From the NCBI GenBank assembly GCA_964017145.1, contig OZ024842.1:3038001-3102000 (forward strand): DNA of 64,000 nt, given 5' to 3'. The DNA comes from Agrocybe praecox. Its lineage: Eukaryota > Basidiomycota > Agaricomycetes > Agaricales > Agrocybaceae. The translations under genes and the position numbers were made by a program. The notes below the pieces were generated by a model. The model had not been told where the DNA came from. It made no database searches and saw only the letters and a list, made by a program, of their open reading frames with translations. Shown piece after piece: positions 1 to 12,436 of the stretch (position 1 is its first letter; every line of letters begins with the position of its first letter).

Positions 1-71
1 TAAAGGTCAGTTTAACAAGTATCTATAAATTATATACTAGCAGTACTGAAGACACATGTATTCAATGAATG

Positions 72-3000
72 TTAGAATTTGATATGAAGACCCTGCTGAA
101 CAGACTTCAATCGCAACCACATGTCCTCGTCTGTTGAATCTATCACCAGACGCTCATCTGCATCAGATGACTGATCGAAGCACAATAATGCTCCCCGAAT
201 GACCGAGTTCAAATCAATAATGATTGACTCCTTTCGTGGACGAACTCTTGTAAAAGACAAAAGAGTGTCTCTTCGCCGGTTCTGCATGGATCGAGGTTCG
301 TCAAACGGAAGAGCCAGGGCTAGCAGATATTTAATCCCATCATAGTGCAGCTTGAACATTGCTTGGAGCTGAACGAAGACGACTTCTTCCTTTGTTACTT
401 GAATAAGTGCGAAATCATGTCGATCTTTGTGATGGAATCTAGGATTGACGCGTAATATGTTAGTTTGAAGTTCCCAGTTTACGACGGACCCAAATTGGAC
501 TTTGAGCATCCGATAAAGAGTAATCTGTTACAGTATTCATTATGTTAATCAAGTGGAAGTGTAATATATAAATATAGATATGCAAATACCTCGTGGTTTG
601 CTGATAAGATAACACGTACACCTTGAGTTCGATTGGAAATATATTTATTGAGTTTACATCGAAGGCCATTGAACTGTGGGGACTCCGTCTCAATGGACGA
701 CAAGGTAATGGGACTGTTTGGTGAGCCAAGCACAATATGATCAAAGTCGTTCTTGGATTTCTCTGAAGACTCGACGGGCGCCTCAGTAGTATTAGGCGCT
801 TGCGGCTCGGGTTCATCCGAATCGGCACGGTCCTGGTCCATATGTGTAGATAATGCCTCTGCCGCATCAGCGGCAACACGGTTCCTCTCATCTAAAATGT
901 CGATATCGGTCCTGATAATAGTGGACACAAGCTGCATCTCGTTTACACGTAAGATCTGCTGGTCATCAGAGAGTATTTCAGTTAAAGAAAGACAGTAGGA
1001 GCGTACCTGCGATGCCACATTTTTAAAATTTGTATGATTTTGGTAGAACTTCTTCAATGGTCCGTTTAGTTTTTCGTTTGGTTTTGTATTGTAATTTCGT
1101 GTGACCCCCTTTCGAATAATGTCTCGGAAAACATGTTGATGTGTGTGCATCTTCGGAAAGGTCCAGTTTTTCTCCGGACGTAGCTTAGAATATTCCTAAT
1201 GATCAATAAAATCTGTGAGTATTTCAGTGACTCGGAGATACTACTGGAGAAATACTGTACCTGAACAAGCTGCTCAAATTTGAGCAGTTCCTCTTGACCA
1301 CGCTTTAATGTACTGTCCGATTGAAGGGTGAGTGAGGTGAACATGTCGAGTTCTACATAACTTCGAATTACTCGAAGAAGACTGAAGCCGGCTTTGCTTG
1401 CTTGCTCGCTTAGCACATGAGCTGACGCATAGACGATAATCTAACAGCAAGTTGGGTATAAAGGTTATCCTAATGCATGTAAGAGTAGAAAGTGTACCTT
1501 GGATAAATCCTCAAATTTTGTTCCATCTGCAAACTCCCCAGTTTCACCTAGAGACTTGAAATGATACAGGCCTGACCACGTCGGCATCTCCTGTATTCTG
1601 TTATCAAGTTAAGCCATTATTTAGACGGATAAATTAACTCTTATAATGTAGATACATACGCTTTATCTATTTCTGTTGCACTTTTTCGTTTATTTTGTAC
1701 ATCTTTTTCTAGAATGCTTTTGAATTCGGTGAGCAAATGATCGGAGAATAGCCCGCCATGATATGCATGTAGACGATCCCACGATAAGGCAGAATAAACA
1801 TCGGTTCCACGGAGATTCCAGAACATGTTCTATGTATAGATTCAATGGCTAATTAAACATGTAGATCAGAAGCAATATATAAATAGTTACATTCACGTTC
1901 CGAAGTCCAACCGATTTCAGCAATTCTTCGCGGTCCGTTGCGTTCATATTCTGACTCTCGTTATAGGTCACTTCCATTGAAATGGTGGTGCGAAGTTCAT
2001 ATGAAATTGAAAGGCGCGGAATATCCTTGGATGCAACAAGACATACTGGGCAAGGATGTAAAGAGCTTTGTCCACGGATAAGAGACATCATGGTTCTATA
2101 AATACAGGTGATTAATATAGACCATAGCTTTGAATCTTGCACTTACTGTTCCTCGTAGTCAGCTGATATTATCAAAATGTGTGGTATGAGCTTGCGAGTT
2201 ATGCCATCAGCACACCTGACAGCGGTTCCAACTCGTGTATATGGCTCGATAGATTTAAATATTAAAGCCACAGCTTCATGCCAAATCTCTCGTTTGGCAT
2301 TAATATAGAGCCGTTTTCCTGTCTCACTTGCTACAAAATGTCACGTGAATTCTCTATGTCAATAATAATACAGTCTACTGAGTACGCACAATGGGGAGCC
2401 ACCCTACAAGACGAGTGCCTCCTACACCATTCCCATTACGAATATCCACCAGAAGGTTCGCACAGCACACCAGAACAGGATAGCCCTTCTCCGTTCCGAA
2501 TGATGATAGTCGGGTTTTATCTGCGTAGAGAATGATCGAGAACGGCTTTGCGTCAATGTGTAACTCTCCGATCATCGTCTGTATTGAGAAGAATTTAATA
2601 AGATTAAAAAAATGATTCTGAGATGATACTCACTTGAAATTCCCACCAAGCATCAGCGGTCCATGGCTCGTCAATGAGTCTCTCTCATACTCCTTCCGAA
2701 GTAAACCTGGATTTCTTGATTGCATCAAAGTGGAATTGGCCAATGAGGTCACGATTTTTGAGTAGCTCTTCACACCATGTCCAGACTGGGCGAACCCAAG
2801 CCTTATAAGAAAGCTCTGTATTCTTGTATGGTACATTGATTGTATGCTCTACGAACTGCGACTGAGAGTTAGCTTATTGCCAGTGTTTAAAACGATATAA
2901 TAACTTACCCCGCTTGCTCGTATCTTTCTTGCATGATCCCAGGTAGCACGTAGATCGCTGTATGAGTGTATAGATAGCGGAGAGAGATGACGGGAATTTT

Positions 3001-3844
3001 CCGGGATTGCTCTCCATATAATGTCGATCAGCTTCTCAGTTTGTTTGCGGTTGAGGTGAGACTCCAGCATGATTTCAGCCAATTCAAAATCCTCTCTAGT
3101 GTTGAAAGGATTCCATGGTGTAGTTTGGCGGCTCTCAGCCTCTGCATTGAGGCGCTGCTGATTTTTCTCGTTCTCCTTGTCTACAAGCTCCGCATATTCA
3201 AGAAAAGTTAAGATCTTCAGTGCTACGCTTGAATTCGGATGCGACTCAATGGATATATTGTTAAGTCCTGGCGGAGGCTGCACTGGGCTGCCGTTATCAT
3301 TCGAGTTTGGGCGGTCTTGCACCGTGACAGGACCAACACCAGTGTTCGGAGCTGTATTGTCTGAAAATTATAGAGGATTTATAATGAGTATTAGCTACAC
3401 CGCATGATAGTTTGATGTATACTGACCTGTATCATTATTAGGATCCTCTGTGGGACCGTCATGCTCCTGGTCAAAATCTGTGATTTGATGTTCAAAGTTG
3501 TGCACCGGTATTTCATCGTTGACGGGATGATACAACGCGTTGTCGGTGCGTGTCTGTTCCATTCCAAGCGCTTGACGTATAGCATTATTTCCTGTTTGTT
3601 TCAAAGGTGAACATATCAGCATGTGCTAATATTTAAATCATATTGATAACATACCACGTTCGTTATCTGATCGTATCAAAGTTTCCAAGGCTGATTCATT
3701 AGCTACTGGACCAACGGTGGTTCTATCTCCCTGTGACAAGGGTCGCATCAAGCAAGAAGACACATGTCTGTGCATCCTGCGAGCTTGGTAGATCTGCCCA
3801 CAGTGAGGACAAGCTTGCGCCGCAGGTTTCCTTCTTGTGGCCAT
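72..3844 (-). pseudogene. Plavaka-type (KDZ class) DNA transposase, one in-frame stop
   Basis: Reading leftward from the ATG at 3844, about eleven short exons join into one long protein. It starts with a Cys/His zinc-finger-like segment (CPHCGQ...H...C) and a disordered Pro/Asn region. Further on come blocks I recognise from Plavaka-type transposases: DEPWTADAWWEFQ, an IILYADKTRLSSFGTEKGYPV block near 2400-2560, ISADYEEQ, the CPVC cysteine pair, SALSWDRLHAYHGGLFSDH near 1740-1800, and KNWTFPKMHTHQH near 1150. The C-terminal exon ends at 72. These enzymes mobilise their own element by cut-and-paste. In the exon covering 2640-2840 the frame is broken by a TGA (complement of 2685-2687) just before the DEPW block; other junctions I joined are open. 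I could not define the element's ends or target duplication, and the left end may lie outside the window. Family call is confident; that it is inactive is inference from one stop. Confidence 0.82.
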
Positions 3845-5677
3845 TATGTTTGTTACTTCAAGTTGTTAAGAGTATTGATGTGATTGAAGTGCTTAGGAGC
3901 TAGTTAATGTTCTCTAGTCTCTACAATTCATCTTGTTATATACCTCAAAGGATATTTTAATCTCTGGTACACAAATATATACATCCCACCCACCCGAAAA
4001 AATGACATCTAAATCATTGTTGAATCATTCAAATTTTCATCAATCTGCGTTTATCTCTGTGGAAACAATCTTTTGAAAATGATTCCTCGTATTATCCCAA
4101 CACTTGAGGTATGTTTCCTGTGAAAATCATGATTATTTAAGTGCAGTATCGTGCATACTGAGTCATAAATCTCACACAATTTATCATGTATCTATCACAT
4201 TGTACCGACATCCTGCTACGTGAAACTGATTTCATCCACATTCTCTGTCATGTTTTTATCATATGTATATGTAGATACTATCATGCTATGCTCTAATTCA
4301 AAGGCACCATCTATCTACTGCTGTTTGTAGTCAAATTGTCAAATATTGTCTAAGTCCGCTTTCTGATTTAAAAATAGGGCGGCATTATTAGATGCCGGAC
4401 ATCATTATCAAACCTAATTATATTTGTCAGACCTAATTATATTTTCGGCACGTCTAATCATACTAAAAACGGGCCTTATCAGGACTAAACCTGATAAGGC
4501 ACTCTGGAGATTTCCGACATGCAGTAGATCAAATCCGCCTCCTACATCGTAAGTCAAACAATTTCTGTTCAAAGAGGATCGAAACGTACGATGGAGACCG
4601 TGGAGATTGTGTTGGTGGAATGAGCCTCCCGTTACAACAACATTTGAAAACATCAACGAATTGGGGCTTTGCAAGTACTTCCCAGCCATCTATACAACCC
4701 TCATTCACCGTTGCCTGCAGACGCAAACAGAGAGAGGTTTGGTGCCACGTTCTATGTCGATCCTAGAGGTTGTTGATAGGAAGGTGGCCAAAATATGGAT
4801 TGAGGCTGAACCAACGAGGCCTGAGACCTGAGATCTTGAGATCCCCAGTAGGCCTGAGCGCTTGGTGTTTGCTTGAGGTACTAAATTTACGATTCGGTCA
4901 TCGGCTGGCCAGTCATGCGGTTTTAGTTTTGGGATTTCATTCTTTTCATCATCGCAAATATAGTTCAATTTCGGTTCGTCTTTATCATTCTTGATATTCT
5001 GCGGTTCTTCATGGGCGTTTAAGTAGGAGCAAAGAAGAAAGGTTCGTCCTCTCGGAGATAGGACATCCGAGTCAAGGCTCAGCGCTCAGTCCTGAGTCAA
5101 TGTACAAGGTAGGCCTGTTTGTTTATCCTCAGTCATCTCGATCAGACCAAACATGCAACCGTCATTCTCGGTTCCACATGAAAGTCCACCATGCGGAATT
5201 GTAAGCTGGCCCACGTTTTCTATCATTTCGTTAGTGGAGCGCTCTTCCTGTCCGTTGCAGAAGGTTCTGTTGAGGGGTGTGGAAGTAACTGCAGAAGGAA
5301 TCAAAGAAATGAAGAAGTACGTTCCCTCGCTCATATCCGTCGAATCTCTGTAGAATCTTCAAGCTTCGTTATCATCTTTCTCTGATGGTTGTTTAATGTC
5401 GCTGTTAAACACGTTTATAGTAGTCTAAGATTGCAGAATTAATGCTGGTGCATACAATATCATTGTAATACAACGTCCGTCAATTCCAAATCAGATCGAT
5501 ATGTAAGTATGTCATGAGCCAGAATGAAAAATATTCGGGGGGGTGAGGGTATTCCGGTTCCAATTGATAGAAAAGTGTCAGTAAAAAAAAGAGATAATAA
5601 GGTACAAATAACGAGAAAGCGTCTCGAGTTCCCCATAGCATTAAAACAATTTAAAGAACGAAAGCAGAGTGTTTTTC
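3845..5677. other. Intergenic region, no convincing gene
   Basis: AT-rich sequence upstream of the transposase followed by a stretch with only short, mutually overlapping frames. None shows a recognisable domain or a plausible exon chain. It contains one strong inverted repeat at 4473-4500, listed separately. The right part (about 5350-5677) would hold the 3' untranslated region of the cation channel gene. Confidence 0.5.
4473..4500. repeat. Perfect 11-bp inverted repeat with 6-nt loop
   Basis: The arms GCCTTATCAGG (4473-4483) and CCTGATAAGGC (4490-4500) are exact reverse complements around the loop ACTAAA. The AT-rich flank just to the left contains repeated CCTAATTATAT-like motifs (about 4413-4445). 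It may be a relic of a small inverted-repeat element or simply a stable hairpin; no target duplication was found. Confidence 0.6.
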
Positions 5678-8600
5678 TCAACTTCGATGAGCCCCACGGC
5701 CAGCCATGTTATTATCAGGATTGGCCTGCCGTGAGTCGGGTCGTTGTTGGTACTGGGAAGGAGCTGGAGATGAGGATTGTAGTCCCGGTGGCCCTTGGGT
5801 ATAGCCAGCCCCGCTTCCCTGCCTTGCATGTTCTTGCTGCGGTGAATATGCTTGATATGGTCCTGGCGACGGCGAACGATTTAACATATTCCCACTCGCT
5901 TGTCTTGCATGCTGTTGAGGAGCATACGCCTGATAGGGACCTGGGGACGGTGATCGACCGCCAGCCAATGGGTTGCCGCTCATCTGCCTAGCATGCTGCT
6001 GCTGAGGTGAATAAGCCTGCTGCACTCCTGGAGATGGCGAACGTGCAGAGGAAGGTGAATACGCCTGATTAGGTCCAGGAGACTGCGACCGCGTTTGCTG
6101 ACCTGCGCCAAGCATATTCCCACTAGTTTGCCTGGCGTGCTGCGCTTGCTGTTGTTGTATCTGCATCTGGTTCTGGTACGCAGAGGCACCCGAAAGAATA
6201 TCACCGCTGGGCTGTCTTCCATGTGGCTGTGGTGGGTATCCCATAGCAGCCTGTGGACCAGGCGAGGGCGAGCGTATCTGTTGTCCTAGTAAATTTCCGC
6301 TGCCTTGTCGTTCATGTTGGAAGTGTGAATTATGTGATGTTTCTGAAGCTGGGGTCGTTGGATAACCTTGATTCAGATTCTCCGTAGAGACGTAGGAGGG
6401 ACTAGGTGAATAACCATAATCTTGAGGTCTATGCAAGGGCGCTTCTTTATATGATCCATGAGCAATCGACGGAGGTAAGGATAATGACTGTTGCGAAACA
6501 AAGCCTTGGTTATGCATAGCCATAGAACGAGGGCTAAGTAAAGGCTCTTCCAACGAATCTATCGGTGTAAGTTCCATATCTGAGAATCCAGCCCGTGGTC
6601 CTTGTGACATATATTGGTCGTAACCGAAAGGTTTGGAAGACGACTGGCCATGATACAGAGATGAATTAGAGCCGTGCATGCCATCCGTGAATATTGCTGT
6701 GGACGCGATAGAACGAGCATCCCAGTCAAGTTCACCACGGTCGCGTCGATATAGCGCAGGGTCATATGCGAGATCACTCTGCGAGACAATACAAGATATA
6801 AGCAATCGACTATAAAAGCAACAAGAAATATTCCTGACCTGATCAATAGCCGCAATTCTAATACCACCAGGAACGATCTGAGCGTCCATCCTCTGTCCAC
6901 CATACTCGTCCATCTTGGCTTTATCTTTCCCAATCTTGCCCTGATACACCTGACTGAGCAAAGGCATCATCTCCTTGTGCAACATGGGTGTGAAGAGTTC
7001 CGCATGCAGCGCAGGATGACCGAAACGTTTCTCAAGCCTGTTCGCTTTAGCATCCGCACGTTCAGAGTGGACCTTGGCGATGTTGATTTCCTCTTCGGTA
7101 GGCATGAAGTAGTGGAAATGAGGGACATAGGTACGGTTGATGTATATCTTGAACGCAAAGATCATGATCATTGGTGGGATCATTGAGGTCCAAATGAAGG
7201 AGGAGAATTGGTAACGGAGGCCAATGGCTGACGGGCAGGGGTCAATTCATCAACTTATAAAAATAAAAAACGTAAAACTCACTGAGAAGCATGAGCAGTT
7301 GCATGATAATAACACAAACCAACAAACGGTTGATAATCACATTCCAAATGCGCTGTAGAAAGCATAATTAGTGTATATTAAAGTGTCGAGTCAACGAAAC
7401 ACTTACACCACCACTCTCAACTTTTGTCACATATACAAACATTAACTGGTATTTGTACACCCAAGAGTTCATCCAGAAAACGATCGCAGCAGCCAAGACT
7501 ACCAAAGGAGCGAGCGGCGCAAACACCATTCCCACAGCAGCCATGAAGAGCTGAGTCAAGTAAATATCATCAATACAACCATTGTCTCAAGATAGATAGT
7601 AAACATACAAGGTTAGAATAGTAGATGGCATATTGGAAATCCGGTGGTTTGGTCCATTCACGGATATCTCGGGGAGTACGTCCAAAGACACTATTTTAAC
7701 AGGAATTAGAAAAAGGATAGAGACAGGATGTAATATTTTTTTAAAACATACTGTGTCTTGAACGATAGCCAGACCAAGTTGATAATCTGCGCGAGATCGA
7801 AGATGGCAAGGAAACCACGCAATCTGATAACACGGTTGAATCAAAAGGCGTTTCAATGAAATTATGATGAGAGCTCACGGGAAATAGGTCAGCCAATAAG
7901 AAGCTTGATTGATATAGGTGATATGGATACGATTAGGTAGTTCTGGAATAGGGGGAAAAATTAGAGCCATGTATACAACCCCGCCGAATTGAAGTACAGA
8001 CGCACCATGCAGATTGTCAATGATCTCTTGGAAGCTAGCTTTCTTGCCAATCTGGATAATAATTTGTTGCACAGAGCCTACAATTTGAAAAGGTCGTCAG
8101 GGTAATGAACCACTCCTATTCAAGGTGAAACATACTAAATATGATACCAAGCAGGGTAAAGATGATAAGTTGAGAGATGATCAAGAATGTGAAATATCGA
8201 GCAACGACGGCGCGGTCCAGCTTAGAGTGTGTAAGAGCGCCCATATACTATGGAAGTAACGATGCGTGATGAGAATGATCATTCAGATCACAAAAAAAAA
8301 ACAGATCAACGAACTTTTGTCAACCAGCGCATAATGATAGGGAGGAAAAACCCAAAAATTCCGGATATAGTTGGAGGCAACACACCAGAGACTATAGCGA
8401 ATGTCGTCTCAGAATCCTCATACCACCTTTGAAGGAAGCCAACATAAGAGCGCAGCTAATGTTTCAGAGTCAGCATATGATAAAACAAGAATGAAGATTT
8501 AAACCGTACCGCATCTAAATTGGCTAGGACCGAGATGATGAAGAGCGGGACAGTGTTGAAAAAGCAGACGACGCAGAGCCAAACAAAACCCAGCAGTCGC

Positions 8601-9922
8601 TTCCGAGCAAGCTCACCATCCGAGTTGTCCATGTTACCCCAAATCTAGAGAACCGTAAGAAGTTGGTTTCAATACGATAAGAAAAGAGCATACGATATCC
8701 TTGGGATTTGGAGCCAAATCGATCGCCGTGCCTTTGGGACGCTTCCCTTCAATCATCTTTGCGACAACATGTGCGTATGGGACGGCAGCCATGCTTGCGA
8801 ATCCGTAGTTTTCAGCTTTGCGGGAGTCAATTTCAGTGCGATACTCCTCAATGGCAGCTTCCGTGCGTTGCAACTTGGCACTAATGTCATTGCGATGAAG
8901 TCAGTCGTGTCCAAGAGTAAATGATAAGAATCTTACGTGTAAAAGTCGATAGCATCCTTCTTCATCCCTCCGCAGCCACATGTGCCACCGATCCTAATCA
9001 TAGGTCGCTTGGACTTTATCTTTCCACCTTTAAGATACTGGACCAAAATCTCCTCAAACTCTCGGACAGTCTGGTTGTGGTACTCGATCAATTCAGGCAA
9101 CTTGCCAACCTTCCTGCCAATATGCACGCTCGTAGTGGGATAAGGGACCTTGACAGACTGGAAGATTGCCGTGAGACCCTCGTCACTCTGGAGCTTCTTG
9201 GGTACCCGTCGGACTTGGAGAGTGCGGGCGTAGAAAGACTGGAGATATTCGGGAGAGCGAAACCAAGTGTGCCGCAGTTTAAGCATCGCTCTCCAGTGGA
9301 GGTTCACAGTGAATATGATGAAGAAGGTGATGATGTATGAAACGACGACGTGTGCGATGAGAAAGTTGCCTCCCACGTCGCGGATGGTGAGCATGCTGAG
9401 GATGTCGCGGTTGGTACTTTTTACGTGCTGGAGATTGTAGACGACGTTGATAGGAATGAGGATGCCACATGCGAGGAGGGTAATGCCAGAGAAGAGCCAT
9501 CGTAACATTCGAAGAAAGCGGAGGAAAGCGACGGCATCAAGCCCAATTTTTTCAAGTAGCTCAGGTTCCTTCGTATGTATCAGCGGTGGTAGCCAGCCAA
9601 AGACAGAGTCTGATATTCGAGGTGGTGGCTTGTCCCCTTCGTGATATTTGACTTTTGGCTCATAAATGATCTGTGGGGAATGTCAGAGGATGGCAGGCAG
9701 AGCCGAAATGAGTTTTTAAAATATACTTTATTATTTGGTCGAAGGATATTGAAAAGAAGGACGGTCGCGACCTAAGCGAATGAGAAAGGAAACTTTCTGT
9801 GGACGCTAGCCGGGACTCACAGAGACCACACTCATTAGTAAAACTTGTGAACCAACAGCAGCGGGCACCAGTGTCCGCGAGTTGTCACTGGAAAGGGAAT
9901 CATCGATGATTGTGGTCGCCAT
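5678..9922 (-). CDS. CSC1/OSCA-type calcium-permeable stress-gated cation channel
   Basis: A multi-exon gene, ATG at 9922 (MATTIIDDSL), stop at 5678. The order matches the fungal CSC1/RSN1 family (DUF221, TMEM63/OSCA): an N-terminal membrane segment, a second short exon, then the long exon 9671-8940 with two more membrane segments and the cytosolic domain. Next come the conserved transmembrane core exons between about 8870 and 7190 and the signature FGHPALHAELFTPMLH near 7000. Family members are plasma-membrane or vacuolar cation channels opened by osmotic stress. The C-terminal tail (about 6750-5680) is long, Gln/Ser/Pro-rich and carries imperfect repeats around RSPSPGPYQAYSPQQ. An intron at about 6842-6783 is 60 nt long and has no stop, so retention would keep the frame. 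Protein length is roughly 950 residues. Channel identity is confident; the exact physiological trigger is not visible here. Confidence 0.92.
5700..6310 (-). repeat. Tandem imperfect repeats in the channel's C-terminal tail
   Basis: The tail of the cation channel repeats a unit of the form (Q)HARQxSGNxL, a short spacer, RSPSPGPYQAYSPQQ. At least five copies are readable between about 6310 and 5740, with the ARQ(T/M/A/G)SGN element and the SPSPG element both recurring. Units differ in length and spacer, so this is an imperfect protein repeat and not a clean minisatellite. It is probably disordered and rich in SP sites that proline-directed kinases could phosphorylate. Confidence 0.75.
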
Positions 9923-10103
9923 GTAGTAGAAAGTCGTAAAAAGAAAGAAAGAAAAAGAGAATGTGGAGTAGGCGATATTAGGCCAGAGCGGAAGATGGGA
10001 GGGAGTGGTGCACAAGTTTGGGGCGTGCAAATAAACGCGGTGGGAGCGGTTTCCCCTTCAGGACCCAGGTCACAGCATCCATTGTTCTATTCTATCTACT
10101 CTA

Positions 10104-11271
10104 CTACTCCATAAGAGAATTAAGCACACGGCTCACTTGTCCTATTGCCTCTCGTACTTTTTCTTGTTCCGACTCTACAAATCTCTTGATAAATCGTCCC
10201 TCAAATTTATCTGGGTGAAATCGCAAAAATGTTTCCCTCAGCTTCTCTTTCTTTCTACCATCATCTACCACAGGTAGAATGAAGGATGATATGGCCTCCA
10301 TCGTCAAGTCATCAATACCTATGTCAGCTTTTTCTGACGTAACCAAGCCGTCCTCCGTTCGCCGTCTTTTGTCGGTCTTAGGTTCCCGGTACGCTGTTGC
10401 AATCGGCCACGGTATATCCTGAAATTCCAACGGTCGACTTGTATCGCCTTCGGTAGTGGTAGCTAATAATGCTGTCCACCGCGAATGATACTCCTTTCTT
10501 GCGTATTCCATCCGCCGAGACTGCCGCTCTAATTTCTTCATTTTGCGCTCCTCTTCCGCTAACTTTTCTAGCCGCGCTGCTTCCACTTTACGTGCCTTCT
10601 CTTCAGCTCGTCGCGCCTCCTTGGCAGCTTTTTGACGTTGTTGCTCAGCGTATTCCTCCGCATGCGTTTTCCTACCAACAGATACAACATCAACAATTAG
10701 AACAAAAGGGAACCACGGTTGATATCAGATAATTCATGATTACTAACCGGTACATCCCAGCTCGGATCCATTCAGCATATTCTTCATCATCCATATGCGC
10801 TGGGTCCAACTTTAGCAGGTCGGCGTCGTCGTACCGGTGTGCTTTTGTCTTCCCCGAACTCCGCTCCGAAGTCGATGTGCGCCAACGATCAGGAACATGC
10901 GCAAAGTCATTGAGTCGTGCCTCGACCGAGTCTAGCATCTCATCGTCTCCCATTGCATCGAACAACTTCTCGCGAAATAGCTTCTCTTCTATCTCTGCCT
11001 TAATAGCATCGTAATCCGGTTTATGTCCATGTGATGATCCAGATGGCAAGGGCTGCGGCCCAAACTGTTCCTCATCGTCGTCGCTTGAAGCCCATTTCGG
11101 TTCGCGAGTCCCATCGTGTTCGTCCGTGTGGTGATATCTTTTGAAAGACGTTCCGGACTGATATGTCGCGCTATCTTCTCTTTTTCTCTTCCGTTTTTCT
11201 CTCCTTCTCTCCTTTCGTTGTTGATGCTCCTTTTCTTCCTCAGGAGTACGTTTGAGTTTTAGCTTAGGCAT
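10104..11271 (-). CDS. NFKBIL1-like nuclear protein with J-related C-terminal motif
   Basis: Two exons (11271-10748 and 10671-10104; intron 10747-10672 with GTTAGT...TAG) give a 363-residue protein. The N-terminus is extremely basic (KERRREKRKRKRED), suggesting nuclear targeting. The middle is charged and helical, with an EEYAEQQRQKAAKEARRAEE-type coiled-coil region. The C-terminus has FLRFHPDKFEGRFIKRF followed by REAIGQVSRVLNSL. The RFHPDKF block resembles the HPD-bearing segment of J-domain proteins and is found in fungal and animal relatives of NFKBIL1, proteins linked to RNA processing. The start is the first ATG (MPKLKLKRTPEEE). It lies head-to-tail with the next gene. Family assignment rests on motif memory, so the molecular role is inference. 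Confidence 0.75.
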
Positions 11272-11577
11272 CCTCGTACAGATCCACGTAAAAGCAGGGT
11301 CTGGGGTATCTTCTATCTTCCGCGAAACGATTCAGGTAGAGGTGGTACTTGACGGCTTCGAAGCTTGGATATTGTGAGCAAGTATGACGTAAGCGGGAGC
11401 CTCATGCGATGATTGACGCCTTCAAGTTCAAAATTCCAAAGCATGCTCAGTCGTTGAACAAAATTGCGATTAATTTAGGAATAAATCTGTTATAGGAATT
11501 TTAATCAATGTAGAAGCTCCGAGTCGGAGCATAAAGACTTACAAAATGATATACATATTACAGGTCGCACAGAAATC

Positions 11578-12220
11578 TCACGAGCTGCGACGGAAAGGCC
11601 GGATTATAGTCTTGCGTATCGGTTCTATTACTCGTCTTGAAAACACAGGAGATAAATATATAGATGCTCCGATTCTTAGTGGAAGCAAGCCCTAAGGAAG
11701 AGTTATGATTTTATTTAAATGCAGTCAGTCATTATAGAGTTCTCACCTTAGTCATCCCATACGCAAACACTGCGTTCGCAACATCGCCTGCAAGATGTCC
11801 AGATACATGTGCCATTTCCTCTACATCGTCTTTAACTCCAGGTTCCCGTTTCTCATAACCAAAGACACCATAACGTCGCCCAATCCGGATCGCCCAGCGA
11901 TCGCCTTCCTCCACCCATGTTTTCATCTTCTGCTTAGCCCAAGAGAGTTGCTGTGGTCCATAGCTCTCAGACGACACACTCGAATCTTCATTTCCTCGAG
12001 TTTGGATTTTATCTTCTTCCGTTATCGCAGAAACCACGCGTTCACCGACGCCCAGCGCCCGAGCACCGTAAAAGAAGCCCACCAGGGGCACGACCGCCGT
12101 GAGTTCATGTAGAATGCCAAAAGAAAGTACGAGAGAAGGAAGGGGCGCCCCTGTACGCGCAGATATGGCCGCCAGGCTCTGTCTATAAGCTGCAAAGCGA
12201 CCTTTGGGTTCAGAGGACAT
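11578..12220 (-). CDS. FLILHELTA-family mitochondrial protein (Mrx11-like)
   Basis: Two exons (12220-11747, 11691-11578) give 195 residues. The motif LSFGILHELTAVVPLVGFF is a close match to the fungal FLILHELTA family (PF10306), whose yeast member is the mitochondrial protein Mrx11. The second exon, reached through a GTGAGA...TTAG intron, supplies the expected C-terminal tail beginning GLLPLRIGASIYLSP. The start was placed at MSSEPKGRF (12220): the upstream in-frame ATG at 12337 would extend into the short divergent promoter and adds an unconserved-looking segment. Function in the family is only loosely defined: mitochondrial inner membrane, associated with organisation of gene expression. 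It is transcribed divergently from the next gene, also predicted mitochondrial, with 216 bp between the two start codons. Confidence 0.8.
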
Positions 12221-12436
12221 GATCGCGGTAGTGGACCGTTTGGAATCTCGAACCGACCATTCACCCGCGTACTTGAATAGAAATGATGTAACCCTAACCT
12301 CGCTACCATATATCCGAAAAAATCCTTTCAAGTTCACACTGCCGGTGACCGCGACTTGGGTGCTTAATTCGTCCTTCGTTGTTGTCCGTCGTTCGTTCGC
12401 TCCCTCCTCCCTCCTTTTCTCTCTTTCTTCGCTGGG
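12221..12436. promoter_or_regulatory. Short divergent promoter between two mitochondrial-type genes
   Basis: Only 216 bp separate the start codons at 12220 (-) and 12437 (+). A CT-rich tract (about 12386-12430, TTCGTTCGCTCCCTCC type) lies directly upstream of the plus-strand ATG, as is common in basidiomycete core promoters. No TATA-like box stands out. Confidence 0.5.
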
